From: an uncultured Robinsoniella sp. | Lineage (GTDB): Bacteria; Bacillota; Clostridia; Lachnospirales; Lachnospiraceae | Direction of reading: 5' to 3' | Length of the DNA stretch: 64,000 nucleotides | Assembly: GCA_900539655.1 (NCBI GenBank) | Contig: UQCR01000013.1 | Span: forward strand, 24,704 to 88,703 | Part shown: piece after piece, positions 1 to 8,260 of the stretch | How positions within the stretch are numbered: the stretch's first letter is position 1 | Layout of the letters: each line of letters opens with the position of its first letter | Translations under genes and position numbers: made by a program | The notes under the pieces: model-generated | Seen by the model: only the letters and a program-made list of their open reading frames with translations | Told to the model about the DNA's origin: nothing | Database searches by the model: none

Positions 1-1080
1 GACAATAAAAAACTGTTACAATTATTTGGAAGTATGTTATTATTCGTTTTTAGCCTTTTTTTGCTATTCCTGGCAAAAGAATACAAAGGATTTGCGGAAT
101 GGTACTCGGCAACGATTTATCCGGTCCTGGTTAACTGTTTTGGGCGGTTGGAATCTATATTTCCTTTTTCTTTGGTAGAAATATTCCTATATGTTGCGTT
201 AACTGTCTGTGTTATTAGTATTTTCATATTTATTTTGAAGGTATTTCGCAAACAGAAAAAATTTTCTCATATTTACATAGGTTTTTTATATCTGGTACAT
301 GGAGCTGCAATCCTGTTTTTTTTATATACGATTAACTGTGGTATTAATTATCAGAGAGTTTCTTTTTCACAGCATAATGGATTTGAGGTTGTTTCCTACA
401 CTTCATCCGATCTTGCCGTTCTGTGTGAGGACTTAACAGTAGAAGTAAACTTGTGGGCAGGAATGGTGAAACGCAATACGGAAGGTATCTGTATTGTTGA
501 CATTAATGTTCAAAATCAGGCAGTGGAGGCTATGAAAGAGATCAGCAAAGATTATATCGGTTTGTCAGATTATTATCCCAGGCCTAAAAAGTTATGGGCA
601 TCCGGTATTTTATCCGTACAGAGTTTAAGCGGTATCTACTCTCCTTTTACGATTGAGGCAAACTACAATGGAGATATGCTTCCCTATAATATCCCATTCA
701 CTGCATGCCATGAACTCTCCCATTTAAAGGGGTTTATGCAGGAGGATGAAGCAAATTTTATTGCGTATCTGGCATGTGAAAAGTCAGATATTCCGGAATT
801 CCGTTACAGCGGCAGCCTTACCGCATGGATCTCCAGCATGAATGTGCTTAGCAAGTCGGATAAAGAGGCATACAAAAGAATCCGCAGACAGCTCAATCCG
901 ATTGTTGAAGCAGACCTTACCGCTAATAATAGCTTTTGGAAGCGCTATGATACGAAGGTGGCAAAGGCCGCTGTTAAAATGAATGATACTTATTTAAAAG
1001 CAAACGGACAGTCAGATGGCGTAAAAAGTTATAACCGCATGGTGGATCTTATGGTAGGTTATAAAGTGTTTTTTGAGTAA
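1..1080 (+). CDS. DUF3810 family membrane protein, HExxH motif (5' end probably outside window)
   Basis: The first ATG is at 34, but the frame is open back to base 1 with no stop and there is no ribosome site before that ATG, so the true start may lie upstream. Counting from that ATG (348 residues), there are hydrophobic segments near residues 1-14, 45-70 and 80-102, followed by a soluble domain. That domain holds an HELSH motif at 226-230 and a downstream EDEANF at about 237-242, the arrangement of a zinc-metallopeptidase helix pair. This matches the DUF3810 family, whose substrate is unknown. Peptidase activity is inferred from the HExxH motif only. It is followed, after a new promoter, by an S41 protease gene on the same strand. 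Confidence 0.8.
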   Translation, partial: DNKKLLQLFGSMLLFVFSLFLLFLAKEYKGFAEWYSATIYPVLVNCFGRLESIFPFSLVEIFLYVALTVCVISIFIFILKVFRKQKKFSHIYIGFLYLVHGAAILFFLYTINCGINYQRVSFSQHNGFEVVSYTSSDLAVLCEDLTVEVNLWAGMVKRNTEGICIVDINVQNQAVEAMKEISKDYIGLSDYYPRPKKLWASGILSVQSLSGIYSPFTIEANYNGDMLPYNIPFTACHELSHLKGFMQEDEANFIAYLACEKSDIPEFRYSGSLTAWISSMNVLSKSDKEAYKRIRRQLNPIVEADLTANNSFWKRYDTKVAKAAVKMNDTYLKANGQSDGVKSYNRMVDLMVGYKVFFE

Positions 1081-1086
1081 TTTACA

Positions 1087-1115
1087 TTGACTCTCCTGAT
1101 AAATCCTTGTATACT
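1087..1115 (+). promoter_or_regulatory. Sigma-A promoter of the S41 peptidase gene
   Basis: TTGACT at 1087-1092 and TATACT at 1110-1115 are separated by exactly 17 bases, in the gap between the DUF3810 and S41 genes. The S41 gene therefore probably has its own promoter. Confidence 0.75.
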
Positions 1116-1186
1116 TAAAATATTTAACGGGTATAGTTAATCAGGGACATACTATACTGAATAGAGAGTGCAAGGAGGACAAAACA

Positions 1187-2518
1187 TTGGAGGATAACAA
1201 CAGAGATCATAAGAATTCTTATTGGAAAGGCATTATAACAGGCGCCGCAGCGATGGGGATCATCTGTATAATGTCTTTATTGATTTATACGAACAGCAAG
1301 GCATGGGATTCCAGGCTTGTCACAGGTGAAACCAATGCGGCTTTGCAAACTGCCGCGGAAAGTGAGAACGGAACAGAATCCGATAAGAAGGAAGAGCTGG
1401 ATGTAGCACGCATATCCAATAAAATCAGCACCATTCAGAATTTAATTGACAAATATTATTATTTTGATGAGAATAATGAGCAGGTTGAGGACTGGATATA
1501 TAAGGGGATGCTGTATGGGCTGGATGATGTTTATTCTACTTATTACAATAAGGAAGATTTTGAATCTATGAAAAAATCTTCTTCCGGAAATTATTGCGGA
1601 ATTGGAGTATTAGTTAACCAGCATTATATCACAAAACAAACCAGTATTGCTAAAGTCTATGAAAATAGCCCTGCAGAAGGCGCTGGAATGTTAGCTGATG
1701 ACATTATCATGGGAGTAGACGATCTCAATGTATCTGGAACAGAATTAAACAAAATTGTTGAAATGATATCCGGAGAGGAAGGAACCGATGTAAAGATTAC
1801 GGTTTACCGCAAATCCACAGATGAAACCCTGGAATTAACCATGAAGCGTCAAAAAATAAAAGTAGATACAATCTCTTATAAAATGCTCCCTGATAAAGTG
1901 GGGTATATTGCGATCAGTGAATTTGATGAAGTAACCGTGGAACAATTTAAAAATGCCATTGATGAATTAGAAAAACAGGGAATGGAAAAAATTGTTTATG
2001 ACCTTCGAAACTGTCCTGGCGGACTCCTTGACAGCGTGGTTTCCATGCTGGATTATATTCTTCCTGATGGACTGATTGTATATACGGAAGATAAAAATGG
2101 CACTCGCCTGGACGAAATATCCGGAAAGGACGGGCATGAAGTAAAATTACCAACGGTGGTATTGATGAATGGGAATTCAGCCAGCGCTGCAGAGGTATTT
2201 TCAAGCGCAATCCGGGATTATGAATGGGGGACATTAGCCGGAACCACTTCTTTTGGTAAAGGAATTGTTCAAAATGTCATTCCACTGGAAGACGGTACTG
2301 CCGTGAAACTAACTATTTCCAGTTATTTCACAAAAAGCGGCTATTCCATCCAGGGTACTGGACTGGAACCGGACGTGGTGATAGAAGCAGATGAAGAACA
2401 GGCAAAGGAAGCGAATGTTACAACTGAAAAGGATAAACAGCTTCAGGAAGCGTTGAAAATATTTGATAAACAGGAAAAGAAACAGGAAAAGAAACAGGAA
2501 AAGAAACAGGCAGATTAA
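1187..2518 (+). CDS. S41 family C-terminal processing peptidase (CtpA/CtpB type)
   Basis: Membrane-anchored serine protease of the carboxy-terminal processing family. The start is TTG at 1187, set by AAGGAGGA seven bases upstream. One membrane segment lies at about residues 16-36, giving an N-in, protease-out anchor. A PDZ domain spans about 133-222 and the S41 catalytic domain about 230-400. The nucleophile region is GNSASAAE (Ser331/Ser333) and the general-base lysine is Lys358 in SFGKG, so the Ser-Lys dyad is intact. The C-terminus ends in a KQEK tandem tail encoded by a 12-base repeat. In the family these enzymes degrade or trim envelope proteins or act in sporulation signalling; the target here cannot be read from context. 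Confidence 0.9.
   Translation: MEDNNRDHKNSYWKGIITGAAAMGIICIMSLLIYTNSKAWDSRLVTGETNAALQTAAESENGTESDKKEELDVARISNKISTIQNLIDKYYYFDENNEQVEDWIYKGMLYGLDDVYSTYYNKEDFESMKKSSSGNYCGIGVLVNQHYITKQTSIAKVYENSPAEGAGMLADDIIMGVDDLNVSGTELNKIVEMISGEEGTDVKITVYRKSTDETLELTMKRQKIKVDTISYKMLPDKVGYIAISEFDEVTVEQFKNAIDELEKQGMEKIVYDLRNCPGGLLDSVVSMLDYILPDGLIVYTEDKNGTRLDEISGKDGHEVKLPTVVLMNGNSASAAEVFSSAIRDYEWGTLAGTTSFGKGIVQNVIPLEDGTAVKLTISSYFTKSGYSIQGTGLEPDVVIEADEEQAKEANVTTEKDKQLQEALKIFDKQEKKQEKKQEKKQAD
2464..2515 (+). repeat. 12-base tandem repeat encoding a (KQEK)n tail
   Basis: The unit caggaaaagaaa repeats in frame just before the stop of the S41 gene, giving a highly charged C-terminal tail. Such a repeat is prone to copy-number change by slippage. 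Confidence 0.8.
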
Positions 2519-2591
2519 AAAGAATATTACAGGTATATTGTGAGGTATATGCACAGTCATATTAACAGCAGCTGGTCTGTAAACGAATTAA

Positions 2592-2634
2592 AAAACAGGG
2601 TAAAATGGGATAACAACCATTTTACCCTGTTTTA
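2592..2634. terminator. Bidirectional intrinsic terminator
   Basis: The arms AACAGGGTAAAATGG and CCATTTTACCCTGTT form a perfect 15-bp stem with an 8-base loop, flanked by A and T runs. It lies between the convergent S41 and enolase genes and can serve both. Confidence 0.85.
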
Positions 2635-2647
2635 TGTGCTGCTGATA

Positions 2648-3937
2648 TTAATGCCTGTTAAATGCGTGAATACCAGGATATACTGCATCATTGCCCAGTT
2701 CTTCTTCGATACGAAGAAGCTGATTATACTTTGCAACTCTCTCACTTCTGCTTGGTGCTCCTGTTTTGATCTGACCGGTAGAGAGGGCGACTGCAAGATC
2801 TGCAATTGTAGTATCTTCTGTTTCTCCTGAGCGGTGGGAGGCAATTGCCGTATAGCCGGCCTGTTGCGCCATTTTAATAGCTTCTATTGTCTCAGACACT
2901 GTTCCGATCTGGTTCAGCTTTATTAATATTGAATTTCCACAACCCATTTCAATTCCTTTTTTCAAGCGTTTGGTATTGGTGACAAAGAGATCATCGCCTA
3001 CTAACTGTACCTTACTGCCAAGCTCTTTTGTCAGGAGCTGCCAGCCCTGCCAGTCTTCTTCGTCCAGGGCATCCTCGATGGAATAAATCGGATACTTTTC
3101 ACAGAGCATCTTCCAGTGGGCAATGAGTTCCTGGGATGTGAAAGTCTTCTTGCTCTTTGGAAGCAGATAGGTGCCTTGCGTACTGCCTTTCCATTCGCTG
3201 GAAGCTGCATCAATTGCAAGCACAAAATCTTTTCCGGGCTGGTATCCAGCCTCTTCCACTGCCATTAATATATACTGGATGGCTTCTTCATCGCTGGAAA
3301 GATCAGGTGCAAAGCCCCCTTCATCACCGACTGAAACAGCCAGGCCTTTGGATTTTAATATGGATGCCAGCGTATGGAACACTTCTGTACACCAGCGAAG
3401 CCCTTCTTTGAAGTTTAGAGCCCCAACGGGCATGATCATGAACTCCTGTACGTCTACCGTATTAGAAGCATGTGCTCCTCCGTTAAGTATGTTCATCATA
3501 GGAACAGGCAGTTTATTTCCAGTGATACCGCCAAGGAATTGATACAGGGGCATTTTTCTGGATATGGCTGCGGCGCGGACACAAGCGATAGATACTGCCA
3601 GAATTGCGTTGGCACCCAGATTTGATTTATCATCGGTTCCGTCAGCTGCAATCATTGCATGGTCGATTTTATAAATATCACCGGCATCCATATTAGAGAT
3701 TACCTGGTTTATGGTTACATTAATATGTTCCACAGCTTTTTGGACACCCTTACCTTTAAAACGGGTATTGTCGTTATCCCTGAGTTCTAACGCTTCAAAG
3801 ATTCCTGTGGATGCTCCGCTTGGTGAGGCACCTCTTCCTATGCTTCCGTCTTTGAGATGTACTTCCGCTTCAACAGTGGGATTACCTCTGGAATCAATGA
3901 TTTCCCTGCCTATTACTTTTTCTATTTCTAAATTCAT
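2648..3937 (-). CDS. eno: Enolase (phosphopyruvate hydratase)
   Basis: Converts 2-phosphoglycerate to phosphoenolpyruvate in glycolysis. The 429-residue length is normal for bacterial enolase. The N-terminus reads EIIDSRGNPTVE. Other signatures are GDEGGFAP (catalytic Glu region), SIEDALDEEDW and VGDDLFVTN (metal-binding acids), LIKLNQIGTVSET (catalytic Lys) and SHRSGETEDT. The start is ATG at 3937 with GAGGTG upstream. It lies downstream of the ahpC/reductase pair, separated by 64 bases that contain a dyad, so read-through transcription is possible. Confidence 0.97.
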   Translation of the reverse strand: MNLEIEKVIGREIIDSRGNPTVEAEVHLKDGSIGRGASPSGASTGIFEALELRDNDNTRFKGKGVQKAVEHINVTINQVISNMDAGDIYKIDHAMIAADGTDDKSNLGANAILAVSIACVRAAAISRKMPLYQFLGGITGNKLPVPMMNILNGGAHASNTVDVQEFMIMPVGALNFKEGLRWCTEVFHTLASILKSKGLAVSVGDEGGFAPDLSSDEEAIQYILMAVEEAGYQPGKDFVLAIDAASSEWKGSTQGTYLLPKSKKTFTSQELIAHWKMLCEKYPIYSIEDALDEEDWQGWQLLTKELGSKVQLVGDDLFVTNTKRLKKGIEMGCGNSILIKLNQIGTVSETIEAIKMAQQAGYTAIASHRSGETEDTTIADLAVALSTGQIKTGAPSRSERVAKYNQLLRIEEELGNDAVYPGIHAFNRH

Positions 3938-3959
3938 ACCGCACCTCTTTCTGATTAGG

Positions 3960-3999
3960 ACTGATACAGTGATTACCCTCAGGCATTACTGTATCAGTA
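3960..3999 (-). promoter_or_regulatory. Inverted repeat between the reductase gene and eno
   Basis: ACTGATACAGT and ACTGTATCAGT form an 11-bp stem around a 17-base loop, with no clear T-run on the reading strand. It could be a transcript-processing hairpin, a weak terminator or an operator; the sequence does not decide. Confidence 0.5.
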
Positions 4000-4001
4000 T
4001 A

Positions 4002-5654
4002 TTATCTGGTTTCAGTTATGAGACCTAAAATTTCCTGAATGTCTTTCTTGCCAAAATACGCATGTTCCTGATTGATAATCATGCAGGGGACACTCATAAT
4101 CTGATAATCTTCTTTTAGTTTGGGGAAATGATTTATATCAAATACATCACACTGGATATTCGCATTTTCAATTGCAATTCTGCCTGCTGCCATAACTAAA
4201 TCCGGACACATGGTACAAGATAAGGAGATGGCTATCTCTATTTTAACAGAAGTTGTAATTGCCCGTATTCGATCAAGTAACTGCCCATCGATCATCTGGC
4301 CGGGTCCTGCTGCATTATATAAAGTAATGATAAAGGAATTGAATTCGTGTCCCCCGGGAACTCCATGAAAGCAAAAGCCCAAAGATATGCCTGAACTATC
4401 ACATATATCTATGGAGGGAGTTTGCGTGGCGGCTGCATCCCGTATCATTTCTGATTCGATCCAGGATGTCAGAGAAGCCATTTCCCGTACAAATCCTTCT
4501 GTTTCCTGTGATATGGAACTTTGATCCAGAAACGCCTTTAAAATAATCTTTTTATTAAACTTTTCAAATAATGGTTTTAGCTGGTTTCTCATGGCAGGAG
4601 GAATAAATGATCCGTCCGACTCTCCCGCTTCCTGTTCCTGCTGTTGTGTTACATCCATTGACTGATCATTCTTTACGCGTATTTTATCAGGCATGGGAAT
4701 AGGGGGAATATGATTGCGGTCATGGACCTCGGAAACATGTTTTTCAAGAGCAGTTGCGGCTTTAGCCCCATCTGCAACGGCTGTCACTACCTGACGGAGA
4801 TTTTTCACACAGATATCTCCTGCACCGTAAACACCGTCAATATTCGTTTTGTGATTGATATCGGTGATCAGGTAGCCATGCTCGTTAACTTCTACGATAT
4901 CTTTAAACAGCCCGTTTGCAGGTGCGTACCCTGCAAAAACGAAAATGCCGAAGGAACTGCCGTCCTCCGGTTCAAACCGTCTGGTTTCCCCGGTCCGGTT
5001 ATTGTATAATAATGCATATTGCAGCTTGCCTTCGCCACCGGCTTCTTTGATTTCAGTATGAAACAGAACCTTAATTTTATCGTAGTGATCCAATTCGTCT
5101 GAGGCAGATTTTGCACAGGAAAAAGAATCACCGCGAACCAGTATCAGCACCTGTCGCGCATACTTGGTGAGAAAGATCGCTTCTTCTACTGCTGCGAAGC
5201 CTCCACCTACCACAAGAACATCTTTCCCGGTAAAAAACTCTCCATCACAGGTTGCACAATAAGCAACCCCTCTGCCCTGAAACTCCTGCTCTCCGGGAAA
5301 GCCTATTTTCCTTGGGGATGCACCGGTAGCCAGTATGATGCCCAGAGCCTTTTTCTCACCCCTGTCGGTTATTACCGTTTTAATATCTGCATCTAAATTC
5401 AGATGTTCTACATTTGCAAGGAGAAATTCTGCGCCAAATGATTCTGCCTGCATTCGCATCCCTTCGGTCAATTCACTGCCGCTGATGCTTGGTATGCCCG
5501 GGTAGTTTACAACTTCCGAAGTGATGGTAATCTGTCCGCCAAATTTTTCTTTTTCAATTACCAGTGTCCGGTACCTGGCACGCGCCATATAGATAGCGGC
5601 AGAGAGGCCTGCCGGCCCTCCGCCCACTATGATTACATCATATAACGCTTCCAT
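4002..5654 (-). CDS. Thioredoxin-reductase-like flavoprotein with C-terminal thioredoxin-fold domain (AhpF-like, reversed order)
   Basis: NAD(P)H-dependent FAD disulfide reductase that probably re-reduces the neighbouring peroxiredoxin. Residues 1-310 are a thioredoxin-reductase module: FAD motif GGGPAGLSAA at 11-20, redox pair CATC at 133-136, NAD(P) motif VVGGGFAAVEEA, and the late FAD motif GVYGAGD. After a linker of about 30 residues comes a region ending in a second redox pair, CTMC at 480-483, in a glutaredoxin/thioredoxin-like fold with the cis-Pro segment SVPCMII. Classical AhpF carries the thioredoxin-fold part at the N-terminus; here it is C-terminal. The start is one base after the ahpC stop, so the two are co-translated. 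The role is inferred from linkage to ahpC. Confidence 0.88.
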   Translation of the reverse strand: MEALYDVIIVGGGPAGLSAAIYMARARYRTLVIEKEKFGGQITITSEVVNYPGIPSISGSELTEGMRMQAESFGAEFLLANVEHLNLDADIKTVITDRGEKKALGIILATGASPRKIGFPGEQEFQGRGVAYCATCDGEFFTGKDVLVVGGGFAAVEEAIFLTKYARQVLILVRGDSFSCAKSASDELDHYDKIKVLFHTEIKEAGGEGKLQYALLYNNRTGETRRFEPEDGSSFGIFVFAGYAPANGLFKDIVEVNEHGYLITDINHKTNIDGVYGAGDICVKNLRQVVTAVADGAKAATALEKHVSEVHDRNHIPPIPMPDKIRVKNDQSMDVTQQQEQEAGESDGSFIPPAMRNQLKPLFEKFNKKIILKAFLDQSSISQETEGFVREMASLTSWIESEMIRDAAATQTPSIDICDSSGISLGFCFHGVPGGHEFNSFIITLYNAAGPGQMIDGQLLDRIRAITTSVKIEIAISLSCTMCPDLVMAAGRIAIENANIQCDVFDINHFPKLKEDYQIMSVPCMIINQEHAYFGKKDIQEILGLITETR

Positions 5655-5655
5655 A

Positions 5656-6219
5656 TTAAATCAGTCCCACAAGCTCCAGGCTTGGCTTCAGTGTCTCTGC
5701 ACCTGGCTGCCATTTTGCAGGGCACACCTGGTCGCCATGTTCAGCAACAAACTGGGATGCCTGCACACGGCGGAATAATTCATCTGCATTACGTCCCACG
5801 TTGCCTGCAATTACCTCATAAGCTACAATCTTGCCTTCCGGATTCACGATAAAGCTTCCTCGTTCAGCCAGACCGTTTTCTTCGATCATAACATCAAAAT
5901 CCCTGGTCAATTCCCCAGTGGGGTCAGCCAGCATTGGGTACTGGATTTTTTGAATGGTTTTTGAAGCATCGTGCCATGCCTTATGGACAAAATGTGTGTC
6001 ACAGGAAACGGAATAAATTTCACAGTTAATATTTTTAAATTCCTGATATTTATTTGCCAGATCTTCTAACTCTGTGGGGCACACAAAAGTAAAATCAGCC
6101 GGGTAGAAAAAGAATACCGACCATTTTCCAATGATATCATTTTTCGTTACTTCCTTAAATTCACCTCCTACGTATGCCTGCACTTTAAAATCATTTACTT
6201 CTCTTCCAATTAATGACAT
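5656..6219 (-). CDS. ahpC: Peroxiredoxin (AhpC-type 2-Cys)
   Basis: Reduces hydrogen peroxide and organic hydroperoxides. At 187 residues it has typical AhpC length. The peroxidatic cysteine is Cys47 in FTFVCPTELEDL and the resolving cysteine is Cys166 in QVCPAKWQPG, so it is a typical 2-Cys enzyme. The ATG at 6219 is preceded by AGGAGG. It is first in a two-gene unit with the AhpF-like reductase. The promoter region upstream carries two palindromes suited to a peroxide- or metal-sensing repressor. Confidence 0.96.
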   Translation of the reverse strand: MSLIGREVNDFKVQAYVGGEFKEVTKNDIIGKWSVFFFYPADFTFVCPTELEDLANKYQEFKNINCEIYSVSCDTHFVHKAWHDASKTIQKIQYPMLADPTGELTRDFDVMIEENGLAERGSFIVNPEGKIVAYEVIAGNVGRNADELFRRVQASQFVAEHGDQVCPAKWQPGAETLKPSLELVGLI

Positions 6220-6304
6220 AATTTGTTTCCTCCTTAGATTTCATATTTTAAATTATAGTCAGCTTGTATTATTCCAAAAATCGCTGATCTTATGAATTAT
6301 TATA

Positions 6305-6320
6305 GTTAGTTATTGCTAAC
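6305..6320. promoter_or_regulatory. Palindrome over the ahpC transcription start
   Basis: GTTAG-N6-CTAAC lies just downstream of the ahpC -10 box, extended by A/T-rich flanks. The position would let a bound repressor block initiation. The shape resembles DtxR- or Fur-family metal-regulator sites; the regulator is not identified. Confidence 0.45.
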
Positions 6321-6328
6321 TTAATTGC

Positions 6329-6357
6329 ATTTTAACACGCAGCGAAGAACTAGTCAA
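6329..6357 (-). promoter_or_regulatory. Sigma-A promoter of ahpC
   Basis: Reading leftward, TTGACT (6352-6357) and TAAAAT (6329-6334) are separated by 17 bases. This gives a 5' leader of roughly 100 bases to the ahpC ATG. Confidence 0.75.
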
Positions 6358-6361
6358 TAGA

Positions 6362-6388
6362 TTTTATAATAATGATAATTATTATTAA
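6362..6388. promoter_or_regulatory. PerR/Fur-box-like A/T palindrome upstream of the ahpC -35
   Basis: The run contains ATAATAATGATAATTATTAT, close to the Fur-family consensus built from repeated GATAAT units and to PerR boxes. It sits directly upstream of the -35 box. Low-complexity A/T content makes a chance match possible. Confidence 0.45.
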
Positions 6389-6403
6389 TTTAAGAGATGA
6401 AAT

Positions 6404-6436
6404 AAAAATGAGGCTGCGATATACAGCCCCATTTGT
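6404..6436 (-). terminator. Terminator of the ABC exporter operon
   Basis: Immediately after the stop of the second exporter gene, AAATGGGGCTG pairs with CAGCCTCATTT (one mismatch) around a 7-base loop, followed by TTATTT on the transcript. Confidence 0.75.
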
Positions 6437-8260
6437 TTATGCCAATACTTTTCGGGAAGATTCTTCCTGGAATTGCTTACTGTAAAGGTCATGGTAATAA
6501 CCTTTCTTTTTTAACAGCTCCAAATGTTTCCCCTGTTCAATTATTTTGCCGTCTTTCACCACCAGAATTACATCTGCTTTGCGAATAGTGGACAGCCTGT
6601 GGGCGATTAAGAATGAGGTTCTTCCCTCCAGCAGCTGCATAGTGGCATTTTGAATCAACTGTTCTGTCTGTGTGTCAATCGATGAGGTTGCCTCATCCAG
6701 TACAAAGATTCTGGGATCTGCCAGTACCGCGCGAGCGAAGGAAATCAGCTGTTTTTCACCTGTGGACAGCCGGTCGCCGCCTTCACCTACATCACTTTGA
6801 TATCCATTTTCCAGCTTATCCACCACCAGATCGGCTGATACCGCTTTTGCAGCAGCAATTACCTGTTCGTCAGTTGCCTCTAGATTGCCGTAACGGATAT
6901 TCTCCATAACAGTACCGGAGAACAGGTGGGGATTCTGCAAGACATAACCGATATTACTGTGAAGCCATAACTGGCTGCGTTCCCGGTAATCCTTCCCGTC
7001 TATGAGGATTTTCCCTTGGGTCGGCTCAAAGAAGCGGCACGCCAGATTGACCAGGGTACTTTTTCCTGCGCCAGTCTCTCCTACTATAGCGACTGTGGTT
7101 CCCTCCGGAATTTTCAGGTTGAAATGGCTTAATACTTCTTCGTTTCCGTCCGGATAATGGAAGGAAACATCTTTAAATTCAATTTCTCCATGGAGTGTCT
7201 CCCAGTTTTCTTTTTTCGGATAGAAGGAATCCCCATATTTATCAGTGATTTCTTTTGAATCCACGATTTGTGGTTCCTGATCCAATAAACCGGCAACTCG
7301 TTCTATATTTGCCTGTACGGAGATTATGTCCGCAATATTCCGGGCAAGCTGCTGAATAGGTTCGAAGATCCCGACTGCATAGGATGTAAAGGCAGACAGA
7401 GTTCCGATCATCAGGAGATTTTTTAATACCATATTTCCGCCCTTAGCCAGAACCAGAGCCGTTGCAAGGGAACTGAACAACATAACCAGAGGTATATATA
7501 CAGCACTTAGTCTGGCTGCACGCACTCCTGCGGTTTTCATTTCATCCGTAATCCCCTGAAAGTCATCATAATTCTTATCTTCGATGACAAGTGTTTTGGA
7601 TGTTTTAGCACCCATAATTCCTTCGTTATATGCTCCTGTTATTTTAGAATTTATCTTACGAACCTTCCTGTTCCAGGTCAGAATCCTGTTCTGGAAATAG
7701 ATGGTTAGCAGGGCGATAACGGGAACGATGAGTATTACCAGCAGTGCCAGCTGCCAGTTTAGGATCAGCATGGCTATAAACACGCCAAAGACGTAGGTGG
7801 ATGCCCATAATACATCGATCAGGTTCCAGGCTATCAGTCCGGCTATGCGGTTTGTATCACTCATGACTCTTGCAAGGATATATCCAACCGGCGTTACATT
7901 GTAATAAGAAAATGACAATGTCTGCAGATGAACGAAGCATGCCCTCTTTAAGTCTCTGCCCACCTGCATTTCTACTTTCATATTGCCTCTGGTAAAGAAG
8001 ATTACACTGAGGGTCTGCAGCAGAATTACTATGGCATAAACGACACCAAATCCTGCAATGCCGTCTATGGTATTTTCTTCTATAAAATGATCAATAGCAT
8101 AACGCTGAAACAATGGCAGTGCGATATCCACCAGAGAGCAGAATAAGTTCAGCGCAATGATCATGATAAAAGTCTTTTTATATGGTTTTAGAAACGGCAG
8201 GATCTTTTTCCAGATCTTTATATCAAATGATTTTGTGAATTCCTGCTCTTCGTAGCTCAT
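6437..8260 (-). CDS. ABC multidrug exporter half-transporter (BmrD-like, canonical Walker B)
   Basis: Type IV ABC exporter subunit of 607 residues: six membrane helices (about 25-320) followed by an ATPase domain (about 360-600). Walker A is GETGAGKST and Walker B FVLDEATSSID retains the catalytic glutamate. The signature is LSTGEKQ rather than LSGGQ. It overlaps the upstream subunit by four bases (ATGA), with AGGAGGGG before the ATG, so the two are co-translated and form a heterodimer. Substrates of such pairs include drugs, lipids and peptides; none can be named here. Confidence 0.92.
   Translation of the reverse strand: MSYEEQEFTKSFDIKIWKKILPFLKPYKKTFIMIIALNLFCSLVDIALPLFQRYAIDHFIEENTIDGIAGFGVVYAIVILLQTLSVIFFTRGNMKVEMQVGRDLKRACFVHLQTLSFSYYNVTPVGYILARVMSDTNRIAGLIAWNLIDVLWASTYVFGVFIAMLILNWQLALLVILIVPVIALLTIYFQNRILTWNRKVRKINSKITGAYNEGIMGAKTSKTLVIEDKNYDDFQGITDEMKTAGVRAARLSAVYIPLVMLFSSLATALVLAKGGNMVLKNLLMIGTLSAFTSYAVGIFEPIQQLARNIADIISVQANIERVAGLLDQEPQIVDSKEITDKYGDSFYPKKENWETLHGEIEFKDVSFHYPDGNEEVLSHFNLKIPEGTTVAIVGETGAGKSTLVNLACRFFEPTQGKILIDGKDYRERSQLWLHSNIGYVLQNPHLFSGTVMENIRYGNLEATDEQVIAAAKAVSADLVVDKLENGYQSDVGEGGDRLSTGEKQLISFARAVLADPRIFVLDEATSSIDTQTEQLIQNATMQLLEGRTSFLIAHRLSTIRKADVILVVKDGKIIEQGKHLELLKKKGYYHDLYSKQFQEESSRKVLA

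Noticed and set aside
2309..2560. 83-codon minus-strand frame rich in Phe and Leu
   Set aside because: It is the antisense of the S41 gene's KQEK repeat and has no ribosome site.
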